Shown: one piece after another, positions 23,389-31,270 of the stretch
Position numbering within the stretch: the stretch's first letter is position 1
Layout: every line of letters begins with the position of its first letter
NCBI GenBank assembly: GCA_024230295.1
Contig: JAAERN010000124.1
Span: 1 to 41,023 of the forward strand
DNA length: 41,023 nucleotides
Direction: 5' to 3'
Origin: Planctomycetota bacterium
GTDB lineage: Bacteria; Planctomycetota; Phycisphaerae; Phycisphaerales; SM1A02
Program-made: the position numbers and the translations under genes
Notes under the pieces: model-generated
Databases searched by the model: none
Told to the model about the DNA's origin: nothing
The model's input: the letters and a program-made list of their open reading frames with translations, nothing else

Positions 23389-24678
23389 CTATCGATCCAA
23401 CTCGGCCGCGATGACGTTGATCGATCCGAGAATCGCGACGAAGTCGGCGAGTTGGTGCCCCTCGAGTTGCCGGGCAAACGTCTGGTAGTTGATGAATGAT
23501 GGCGATCGGACACCGACGCGCCACGGCGTTCGGTCGCCATCGGCGACGATGTGGAAACCGTATTCTCCGTTGGGGGCTTCCATGGCCGAGTAGATCTCAC
23601 CGATGGGCGTTTCGAAGCCACGGTTGTCCATGATGAGCTCGAAGTGTTGAATCGTCCCCTCGATCGATCCATACACCTGCTCTTTGGGAGGCAGCACGGC
23701 CTTACCCTCGGGGTCGACGTTGATCGGCCCAGCGGGGATGCGGTCGATGAGTTGACGAATGATATTGGCCGACTGTTTGATTTCCTCAAGTCGCACGAGG
23801 TATCGGCACAGGCAATCGCCGTCTTTGGCGACCGGGACATCGAACTCCACCGCGGTGGCGCCGTCGCCATCCCAGTTGTCGGCGTAGCACAGGTTCGGCT
23901 CGTCCTTACGGAGATCGCAAGCGACGCCAGATGCTCGAGCAAGGGGGCCAGTGAGTGACCACGCGGTCGCTTCTTCGGCCGTGAGAACGCCGATCCCTTT
24001 GACGCGATCGATGAAGATTCGATTGCGATTGAGCAGCGTTTCGATGTCGGTGATGGCCTTGGGAAGCCGTTCGTCGAGGAACGAGTGGATCATCTTGCGG
24101 AAGATGGCTTCATCTGGAATGTCTCGAACAACTCCGCCGACGCGCGTGTAGTCGGGATGAAACCGCTGCCCGGTGAGGAAGTCGATGATGTCGTAGATGA
24201 ACTCGCGTTCGTTGAATCCGTACAGGAATCCCGTGAAGGCGCCGAGGTCGAGCGCCGCAGCACCAACACAGAGCAAGTGGCCTTGAATACGGCCGAGTTC
24301 CATCAGAATGGTTCGGAGGGCCTTGCATCGCGGCGTTAGTTCGATGTCGAACAGGGTCTCGACGGCGTTGTGCCAGATGATGTCGTTGCAGATCGGACCG
24401 ACATAGTCAAGGCGGCTGGCTGTGCAGACAAACTGGTTGTACGACTGGTGCTCGCCGAGTTTCTCGAATCCGCTGTGGAGATACCCGATATGGGGCGTGA
24501 CCCGCACGACCCGCTCTCCGTCCAATTCCAGCACAACCCGCAACGTGGTATGCGTTGCGGGGTGCTGTGGCCCGAAGTTGAGGACCCACCGGTCGCCAGA
24601 GTCTGGTCGATTGGCCAGGTAATCAACGTCGTCAACATCGACGTCCCAAGGCTGCGCGGGGGTGAGGGTGTAGGGCAT
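23389..24678 (-). CDS. nuoD: NADH-quinone oxidoreductase subunit D (49 kDa)
   Basis: The 429-residue product shows the NuoD blocks 'LNFGPQHPATHTTLRVVLEL', 'GYLHSGFEKLGE', 'YVGPICNDIIWHNAVE', 'LGRIQGHLLCVGAAALDLGA' and 'EFIYDIIDFLTGQRFHPDYTRVGGV', and a C-terminus 'LEGHQLADFVAILGSINVIAAELDR'. It contributes to the quinone-binding pocket (His of 'PQHPATH', Tyr of the 'NQFVCTASRLDYV' region). It is the first gene of a leftward series; nuoA, B and C are not upstream. The 94-base gap 24679-24772 should hold its promoter. Confidence 0.96.
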   Translation of the reverse strand: MPYTLTPAQPWDVDVDDVDYLANRPDSGDRWVLNFGPQHPATHTTLRVVLELDGERVVRVTPHIGYLHSGFEKLGEHQSYNQFVCTASRLDYVGPICNDIIWHNAVETLFDIELTPRCKALRTILMELGRIQGHLLCVGAAALDLGAFTGFLYGFNEREFIYDIIDFLTGQRFHPDYTRVGGVVRDIPDEAIFRKMIHSFLDERLPKAITDIETLLNRNRIFIDRVKGIGVLTAEEATAWSLTGPLARASGVACDLRKDEPNLCYADNWDGDGATAVEFDVPVAKDGDCLCRYLVRLEEIKQSANIIRQLIDRIPAGPINVDPEGKAVLPPKEQVYGSIEGTIQHFELIMDNRGFETPIGEIYSAMEAPNGEYGFHIVADGDRTPWRVGVRSPSFINYQTFARQLEGHQLADFVAILGSINVIAAELDR

Positions 24679-24772
24679 GAAATGGACCTGTCTAGTGGGT
24701 GAAATGGGCAGTATAGAGGGATGCCCCTCCGAACTACGCTGGCCCGCCCATCAAGATCTCCAGCGATGGAGT

Positions 24773-25363
24773 TCAGGGATCAAGGACGTCGGGCGATGGC
24801 TTCGGTACATAGATGACGTGGCATCCGTTGAGGGTTCCTTCCTCGAGACCACCCTGATACCAGTTTTTGCAGCGAGTGCCGTTGTTCGGGCATTGGCCAT
24901 CCTCGCACGTGAAGGTGACGGCGTAGCTTCCATGCCAGGACGTGCACATGCACTCGCAGATGCAGTGGTGCGTCGGGCTGAGCATGTCCAAGGATCCCAC
25001 CCACAGTGATCGACCCGGAGGCAGGTCGATGATCTCACCCTCGGTCGTCAAGATTGTGATGAGTGATTCGCCCGTGTTGGTGAGCGCCCCTTGCGTAATC
25101 AAGTCGTCCGATTGGAGCATGCGGGGGCTGAGTACGCTCGTGCCGTCGCAAATCATCCCATGGGCTTCGAGCGGCGGGCTCAGGGCGCGGCCACTGGAAC
25201 CTGGAACGTGCCAGGCAATTGCGATTTCGATAGGTCCTTCGTGTATATCGTCGATCACAATGGGCGGTGCCATCACCTGTTTGCAGGGGTCTGGCGGAGG
25301 CGCCCCCGTGCTGGATCCGATGAGCGCAAAGACTGCGATCAAGATTGATCCAAGAGTCGTCAT
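24773..25363 (-). CDS. Secreted Cys-rich protein of unknown function
   Basis: The 196-residue product has a signal peptide 'MTTLGSILIAVFALIGSSTG'. The mature part begins 'APPPDPCKQV' and carries a beta-rich domain. A C-terminal Cys cluster then follows ('CICECMC', 'FTCEDGQCPNNGTRC', one more Cys in 'LNGCHVIYV') with about eight cysteines in 50 residues, suited to disulphides in the periplasm or outside. TCCTCC at 25371-25376 (GGAGGA on the minus strand) lies 7 bases upstream of the ATG at 25363 and decides the start. No family is recognised. It stands alone between nuoD and a permease gene. Confidence 0.65.
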   Translation of the reverse strand: MTTLGSILIAVFALIGSSTGAPPPDPCKQVMAPPIVIDDIHEGPIEIAIAWHVPGSSGRALSPPLEAHGMICDGTSVLSPRMLQSDDLITQGALTNTGESLITILTTEGEIIDLPPGRSLWVGSLDMLSPTHHCICECMCTSWHGSYAVTFTCEDGQCPNNGTRCKNWYQGGLEEGTLNGCHVIYVPKPSPDVLDP

Positions 25364-25494
25364 TGTTCGATCCTCCATTCGCTGATGCGGGCACTATTGC
25401 CTGCACGGAGGACGCTACAACGCAAAACGGGCTACTCCCTCGAGTGCTGCCAAAAAGCAGTATGCGGCTGAAAGTCGGGGTTGGCGTGGCGGCC

Positions 25495-27231
25495 TCAGAC
25501 TCGGAAAATGGCGCCCATCTTTCGGCCCATCAGGACCGACGCGCCAACGAGCGTGACGGCAAGCAGCGCCATGGCCCAAACGCCCATCGCGCTGGCGATG
25601 CCGGGACCATCGCCAAGACGTTCAAAGAGAACATAGATCGCCTTGGTAATCGGGTAATCACTCTCTCGCTGGGCGAGGATCAACGAGTCGCTGACCTCTA
25701 GCATGGCGAAGGAGAATGCGAGCAAGCCACCAGCGATGAGATTCGCGGTGATAAGCGGAATAACGACCGTTCGGATCGCTCTCGTCCGCGAGGCCCCCAG
25801 ATTGAGCGCAGCTTCTTCGAGTTCACCGCTGGTCTGTTCGAGGCCCGCAACAGTTGATCGAACGACATAGGGCAGCCGGCGCACCGCATAGGCGATGACC
25901 AGCAGCAGGACCGGATTCGGGTCTGCACCAACGACCGAGATCACACCCTCAAGTGGATCACCCTTGCCAAATGGCCAGCGGAGCGTCATCGCGACGTAGC
26001 CGAAGGCCATGACAAGGCCCGGAACTGCCAGCGGCAGCATGGCGAGCGCATCGACGAGACCTCGGCCCCTCACCTTCACCCGGACGATCAGATAACCAAT
26101 CGCCAGACCGATGATCAGGTCGGCACCGACTGCGAGAGACGAATACAGAAGGCTGTTTCGGATCGAACCGCTGGCAAGCGAGTGTGAAAGCGCTGTGTCG
26201 TAATTGTGCATCGTCCACTGCGTCGGGAGTACGCTGTCGTACCACGCTCCCTCGACAGAGAGTGATGCAAGCACGACGCTGATATGCGGCATGACTGCTG
26301 CGAGCGTGACACCACCGAACAGGCAAATCGCTGCGATGCCTCCGAGCGGTCCGAGCCGCTTTGGAACTGAGCGAATTGAGGCTTTGGCATACATGGTGCT
26401 CGAGCGGCCACCGAGGAACACCTTGCCGATCAAGTAGGCCGCTGCCGCCACGATGAGCAGAACCGCTGTCAGGGCATAGGGCTGCGTCGAGCCCTCCATT
26501 TCCTTGATGCCATTGAAGATTTGAACGGGCGTGACCTGCTGATAGTCGAACATCAGCGGCGTTCCAAGTTCGGTAAACGACCAGATGAAGACGATCGTGC
26601 CGCCGGCAAAGAGCCCCGGCCTGATGAGTGGCAGCACAATCTGCCTTAGTCGCCGCCACGCCGATGCGCCAAGCCCCGAAGCAGCCTCTTCGAGGGCCGG
26701 GTCAAGATTCGCCAGGGCCGCGGCTGCATTCAAGTAAATGATGGGATACAGATGCAGAGCCTCGATTAGTACGATGGCCCAAAAGCCACCTTGGCCGATG
26801 AAATCAACTCCATGATCGGTCAGCCCGAGTGAGATGAGCAGTTCGCTGATGGCTCCGTGCCGCCCGAGCAGATGGTGTAGCCCGATCGCGCCGACGAATG
26901 GCGGCAGGATGAGCGGTACGAGAATGACCGCGTTGAAAGCGGTCTTGCCTGGGAAGTCACACTTGACCGAGACGAGTGCGAGGGGAATCGAGATGATGAT
27001 GGCGGCCGTCGTCGTGCAGACGGCAATTCCCAGTGCGTTGAGCAGCCCGATTCGGGTTGAGGGATCGCGCAGCACTTCGAGCACGTGGTGCAGCGTAAAG
27101 CCGCCGCCCTTCGACTCGAAGCCGACCGCGACCGTGAGCCAGATCGGATAGATCAGGAAAACGGCAAAGCCGGCGAGGACGAGAGCAAGCAGGAGATAGG
27201 AGCCAAGCCGGGCGCGCCGCATGCCGGGCAT
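25495..27231 (-). CDS. ABC transporter permease, two-domain, iron(III)/FbpB type
   Basis: The 578-residue product has about 12 transmembrane helices and two binding-protein-dependent transport domains in one chain. Each has an EAA loop: 'LEEAASGLGASAWRRLRQIV' (about 180-200) and 'LEEAALNLGASRTRAIRTVV' (about 475-495). A duplicated permease of this size fits the FbpB/AfuB Fe(III) family; thiamine and 2-aminoethylphosphonate permeases share the layout. Neither an ATPase nor a periplasmic binding protein gene is adjacent, which is unusual. It is 43 bases downstream of the first protease-like gene's stop, so co-transcription is possible but not clear. Confidence 0.85.
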   Translation of the reverse strand: MPGMRRARLGSYLLLALVLAGFAVFLIYPIWLTVAVGFESKGGGFTLHHVLEVLRDPSTRIGLLNALGIAVCTTTAAIIISIPLALVSVKCDFPGKTAFNAVILVPLILPPFVGAIGLHHLLGRHGAISELLISLGLTDHGVDFIGQGGFWAIVLIEALHLYPIIYLNAAAALANLDPALEEAASGLGASAWRRLRQIVLPLIRPGLFAGGTIVFIWSFTELGTPLMFDYQQVTPVQIFNGIKEMEGSTQPYALTAVLLIVAAAAYLIGKVFLGGRSSTMYAKASIRSVPKRLGPLGGIAAICLFGGVTLAAVMPHISVVLASLSVEGAWYDSVLPTQWTMHNYDTALSHSLASGSIRNSLLYSSLAVGADLIIGLAIGYLIVRVKVRGRGLVDALAMLPLAVPGLVMAFGYVAMTLRWPFGKGDPLEGVISVVGADPNPVLLLVIAYAVRRLPYVVRSTVAGLEQTSGELEEAALNLGASRTRAIRTVVIPLITANLIAGGLLAFSFAMLEVSDSLILAQRESDYPITKAIYVLFERLGDGPGIASAMGVWAMALLAVTLVGASVLMGRKMGAIFRV

Positions 27232-27274
27232 GGTAGTGGACGCGATTGGCCCGTCCGGTGGGAGCCTGGGCCGG

Positions 27275-28822
27275 CTACGCCCCCCAGCGGGCGATGAGCA
27301 GCAAGAGATCGGTTAGGTCGAGCACGCCGTCTTGGTTGAGATCGGCGGCACAGTCGGTGCATGCTGACCAAGAGGTCAGCAGCGACAGCAGATCTTCGAT
27401 GCCGACGACACCGTTTTCATCAAGATCGGCGTCGACCACCTCGCCCGTGGTGTACCAGGCCACCGCGACATCGACGTCGCTTCCGCTGGCATCAGCCCGC
27501 TCAAGCCGCAGGACATAGTGGCCTGCAGCGAGACCCGTGACATATAGGTGCTCCACCGGATCGATCTGGCTCTCGCTGCGGACGTTGCCGCTGGTGAACA
27601 CCTCAATGCCGGCATCGCCGGTGAGCGGTTGGGGTTCGCCTTCAAGTACGCGAAGCAACTCAAGATTGAGGTCGGCGAGTGACCATGAATTGAACGTGGA
27701 GGACACTTCTCGGTTCCATGCTGCGCTGGCGACGAACATGTCGGTTGATCCGAGTGCATTGAAAGACCACTCGGCCTCGCTGCCTGGAGCGAGCGTTTCT
27801 CTCGACCACCCGGCGGCAGCGGCGGCGCCGGCGGTTTGCATACCAGCGGTCAGAATCACATGGGCGCGATTGACATCGAGATGCCCGGCCCCAACGATCG
27901 CGTCGAGTGGCCCGGCTGTGATGCCGCGGTTCGTTCCGGTTTCGGGTGCTCCGTTGGACCAGATTCTGTCATTGTCATCTCCAGGGCCGACGTGATTCGC
28001 GGACGCCATCAGGATCGCCTTGATGACGCTCGGTTGCTCGCCATCGTCGGGCAAGTCGTCATCTCCGCGAACCTCGCCGATCAGCATCGCTGCTGCCGCT
28101 GAAACCGGTGACGTGGAGTAGCTGGTTGTGACCTCGGGGCCACACAGGTCCGGTCGCTGACGACCTGCGCCGTCTTGCCCAGCGGGGACGGCGCCGTGAC
28201 TGTGATCGCTGTTGCGGCAGCCCACAGCAATGACATTGAAGCAATTTGCGAGCAGCGGCATTTGCTCCGAGCCGTTATTGAGTCCGACGCACACCACCGG
28301 CTTGGTTGCGTGCGAATCAACCATCCAGTCAATACGCCGGCAAATTTCGGTGTTGTATGAATCAGAGCCCGCATCGCCGGCCCACGAGTGGTTCCAGACC
28401 CTGACGGCCCCCGAGACTTCGGGCTGGGAAGAACTGTTGCCGGTCTTGAGGCAGTCATTGCCAATGAATCCATTGACCTCGTAACACTGCACCTGCAGAA
28501 TTTCAGGAGCCATGCCCGAGTCGTGCCCACACAATCGAATCCCGACAGAGTGCGCGTGACTGGACTTCCCCGACGCTCCGGATCTGAGCGTGATGAGTTG
28601 GCCGTCGAATTCTGGATCGCAGGCCCAAGGGGAGCATTCGTCGAGGGCGTAGTTTCCATCACTTCCACTCTCGACCATGGCGATGATGACACCGTCGCCG
28701 CGTGGGACGTTGTCTTCACCAAGTCGCTCGACAAGATCTGTCCAGCCGCAGACGCTTCGATAGTCGGCAGCGCAGGTTGCGGCGGTCCCCAGAATGCAAA
28801 GGCACGCTGTAATAGGTTTCAT
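27275..28822 (-). CDS. Secreted subtilisin-like (S8) protein with EF-hand C-terminal module
   Basis: The 515-residue product has a signal peptide (about 1-19). Residues ~43-250 align to S8 peptidases: 'GVIIAMVESGSDG' where the catalytic Asp is Glu51, 'SSHAHSVGIRLCG' with His89, oxyanion Asn182 in 'GLNNG', 'NVIAVG', and 'TTSYSTSPVSAAAAML' with Ser234 in place of GTSMSTP. No I9-like propeptide is visible. Residues ~335-460 form a pre-peptidase-like beta domain ('LAAGHYVLRLERADASGSDV'). The C-terminus has two EF loops, 'DLDENGVVGIEDLLSLLTSW' and 'DLNQDGVLDLTDLLLLIARW', with a Cys-x2-Cys between. Coupled to the next gene by a 4-base overlap. Activity with Glu for Asp is uncertain. Confidence 0.82.
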   Translation of the reverse strand: MKPITACLCILGTAATCAADYRSVCGWTDLVERLGEDNVPRGDGVIIAMVESGSDGNYALDECSPWACDPEFDGQLITLRSGASGKSSHAHSVGIRLCGHDSGMAPEILQVQCYEVNGFIGNDCLKTGNSSSQPEVSGAVRVWNHSWAGDAGSDSYNTEICRRIDWMVDSHATKPVVCVGLNNGSEQMPLLANCFNVIAVGCRNSDHSHGAVPAGQDGAGRQRPDLCGPEVTTSYSTSPVSAAAAMLIGEVRGDDDLPDDGEQPSVIKAILMASANHVGPGDDNDRIWSNGAPETGTNRGITAGPLDAIVGAGHLDVNRAHVILTAGMQTAGAAAAAGWSRETLAPGSEAEWSFNALGSTDMFVASAAWNREVSSTFNSWSLADLNLELLRVLEGEPQPLTGDAGIEVFTSGNVRSESQIDPVEHLYVTGLAAGHYVLRLERADASGSDVDVAVAWYTTGEVVDADLDENGVVGIEDLLSLLTSWSACTDCAADLNQDGVLDLTDLLLLIARWGA

Positions 28823-30360
28823 GACCAGAACGACAGTAACAAGAGCAAATCATTGACGTCAACGAGGCCGTCGGCGTTGAGGTCTTCTGGGCAGTCGGCG
28901 CAGTCACCCCAGGCAGCGAGCATGAGGAGGAGATCATCAACACTGATTGTTCCATCGCCGTTGATATCGCCGGGAATACCACCGGTCTCTGTCTCTGACC
29001 ACCAAGCTACGGCGATGTCCACGTCGCCGCCGCTGCCATCCACACGTTCGGCGCGAAGAAGATAGGTACCGGGTGCCAGGTCATTCACATTGATGAGTTC
29101 GACGTTGTCGACTTCGCTTGCGCTGGCGACATTGCCACTGCCGAAACTGACGTCATCGCCCACGAGTGGCAAGACATCTGCGCCGTCAACCACGAAGAGT
29201 TCGATATTGACATCAGCCAAACTGTATGAGGTGAAGTTTCCTGAAACTTCACGGTTCCATGCCGCGACAATAGAGAGGTTTGACGAGCCGCCTGGAAAGC
29301 TGAATTGCCACCAGCCCTCTTCGTCGAGATCCAGTGTGGCCAGATCCCAGCCGTGCGTGGTGGCGGCGCCGGCGGTGGCGGAACTACTGCCGCCCTCCGT
29401 TCGCCCACCCGACATGACCTGATGAGCGCGATCTACATTGACGTGGCCGGATCCGACGCTTTCATCGAGCGGTCGGTTTGTCAGTCCTCGCTCGGGACCA
29501 TCCTGCGGGGCGTTGTTGGACCACTCGGCTCCCTGAGCGCCGTTGTGGTCTGCCGATGCCATCAGAATCGCTCGAAGCGACTCGGCGGCTTCTCCCTCGG
29601 TGGGAAGATCGGCGTCGTCACGGACCATCTCAGTGAGCATGGCTGCGGCCGCCGAGATAATGGGTGTAGCTTCGCTTGTCGTGTATCGCGGCCCACAGAT
29701 GTCGGGACGCATTCGTCCTTCGCCTTCGTATGGAGCCGGGATGTCCCCGGCAGAATGATCTGCATCGCGGCGACCCACGGCGACGGTGTTGAATCCGTAA
29801 CTCAGCAGTGGAACTTGTTCGGTGCCGTTATTGATACCGACACTGACGAAGACATCGTCCCGGTCGACGACCCAGTCCATCCTTCGGAGTGCCTCATGAT
29901 CGTAGGTGAGGTTCCCAAAAGACCCTACCCATGAGTGGCTCCATACTTTCAGGCCGCCCATCGAGTCGAGCGGTGGCATCGAAGTTCCGATGTTGAGATA
30001 GCCAGCTTGCAACCAATTGTTGACTTCGAAGCAGTTGATGAACCACACACCCGAGGCCATGCTCGTGTCGTTTCCGTAATACAACTTGCCGACTGAGGTG
30101 GCGTGTGTTGAGCTATTTGTGGAACCACCGGATCGGCGAATCAGGTACTTGCCGTCGAACTCGGGGTTGGATGCATCGGGCATGTAATACCCATTTTCGG
30201 TGGGGGCCTCGACCTGACCGACAATGACGTCTACTCCGGTCGGAACGTTTTCCAGCCCAATACGAGCTACAAGGTCATCCCAGCCACACTGTTCGCGATA
30301 GTCGCCCATGACGCCGCCCGTGGCTGTGGCCACGATCACTGCGGTGATAGACCATTTCAT
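28819..30360 (-). CDS. Secreted subtilisin-like (S8) protein with EF-hand C-terminal module (paralogue)
   Basis: The 513-residue product is a diverged paralogue of the neighbouring protein, sharing order and most motifs. These are a signal peptide (about 1-19), 'CGWDDLVARIGLENVP', 'DVIVGQVEAPTENG' with Glu51 at the Asp position, 'SSTHATSVGKLYYG' with His86, Asn177 in 'GINNGTEQVPLL', 'NTVAVG', and 'TTSEATPIISAAAAML' with Ser229. The C-terminal beta domain and EF module ('GDINGDGTISVDDLLLMLAA', 'DLNADGLVDVNDLLLLLSFW') match the tag on other exported proteins here. The ATG at 30360 is used because it begins the signal peptide; AGGAG lies 11 bases upstream. Its stop overlaps the next gene by 4 bases. 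Confidence 0.82.
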   Translation of the reverse strand: MKWSITAVIVATATGGVMGDYREQCGWDDLVARIGLENVPTGVDVIVGQVEAPTENGYYMPDASNPEFDGKYLIRRSGGSTNSSTHATSVGKLYYGNDTSMASGVWFINCFEVNNWLQAGYLNIGTSMPPLDSMGGLKVWSHSWVGSFGNLTYDHEALRRMDWVVDRDDVFVSVGINNGTEQVPLLSYGFNTVAVGRRDADHSAGDIPAPYEGEGRMRPDICGPRYTTSEATPIISAAAAMLTEMVRDDADLPTEGEAAESLRAILMASADHNGAQGAEWSNNAPQDGPERGLTNRPLDESVGSGHVNVDRAHQVMSGGRTEGGSSSATAGAATTHGWDLATLDLDEEGWWQFSFPGGSSNLSIVAAWNREVSGNFTSYSLADVNIELFVVDGADVLPLVGDDVSFGSGNVASASEVDNVELINVNDLAPGTYLLRAERVDGSGGDVDIAVAWWSETETGGIPGDINGDGTISVDDLLLMLAAWGDCADCPEDLNADGLVDVNDLLLLLSFWS

Positions 30361-30464
30361 CGTCTGATGCGCTCCTCTACGCCCAACATCCACGTGTAGC
30401 GAACACCCGAGCGTACCACCAGCCGTGTCGCTTGCAAGGCTCCTTTATCGATACATAGGGCGAT

Positions 30465-31127
30465 TCAGCTTGTTGGCGGCTCAGATTCCGCCTGAACAGG
30501 CTGGTTGGTCTGAAGGGCCTGCTCGATCGCCGCGAGCAGTTTTCGTTCCGCGCTGCGATCTCGGCTGGTCGGTATCCAAATGACGCCGCCTGGAGGCTGC
30601 TCCCACTGCCTGTCGTAGCCGGTTCGTTTGGGTTGGGCCGTGAGTTTTGGACTCCAAGTGCTTCGCATCAGATTTGGCTTGTGGCCGTGTTCAACGTACA
30701 CCCAGGCCCTGAGATCGAGGGGCTGATCGAGTTGGGTGAGATCCTGCAGCCCTTGGCGGGCCACATAGTCTGGAGCGTCGAGTACTGGTTGACTGGACCG
30801 GGCCAGCGTGGCAGGTCGAGTGGGTCGGAATTCGATCCGGACCCGTGTTCGCGTTTTGGAGAGGGTGTTCTCGATGATTGTGTCGAAGTCCTCGGTATTG
30901 AGCCGGAACGGCTCGATCAGCGAACCAGCCTGGACCGTACCCGACTCAATCACGCCGCTGCGGCGGTCCATCAATTCGGGTTCCCAGCCACGGTGACGGA
31001 CCAGCTCGACGGTTGTTGAAAACGCCTCTGAATACTGTCCAGACGCGATGGTGAGCATCTCGGGGCCCCGATGGGCGGAGCAGCCAGTGAGTACCAGAGC
31101 AGCGACGGCTATGCAGGGTCGGATCAT
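30465..31127 (-). CDS. Lipoprotein of unknown function
   Basis: The 220-residue product has a lipobox 'VAALVLTGCSAHRG' with Cys16. The rest is a single mixed domain: 'YSEAFSTTVELVRHRGWEP', then 'RRSGVIESGTVQAGS', 'TRTRVRIEFRPTRP', and 'LRAWVYVEHGHKPNL'. The pattern (a helix then strands ending in a cleft-like 'RRSGVI.S') resembles small periplasmic lipoproteins seen in planctomycetes, but I do not recognise a named family. It faces the cytochrome gene divergently over 143 bases. Confidence 0.65.
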   Translation of the reverse strand: MIRPCIAVAALVLTGCSAHRGPEMLTIASGQYSEAFSTTVELVRHRGWEPELMDRRSGVIESGTVQAGSLIEPFRLNTEDFDTIIENTLSKTRTRVRIEFRPTRPATLARSSQPVLDAPDYVARQGLQDLTQLDQPLDLRAWVYVEHGHKPNLMRSTWSPKLTAQPKRTGYDRQWEQPPGGVIWIPTSRDRSAERKLLAAIEQALQTNQPVQAESEPPTS

Positions 31128-31270
31128 GTCGGCCCGAGTCTATCCATTCATCCCCCGATCCGCCGGACGGCGCTTGACGTATGCCAGACGAGGAGTACCG
31201 TCAGGGAGGAAGGTGGTGGCTTCTCGCAGGTGGGGGCGAGCAGGCCTGAAGTTGAAGAGGGAGTTCCCGC

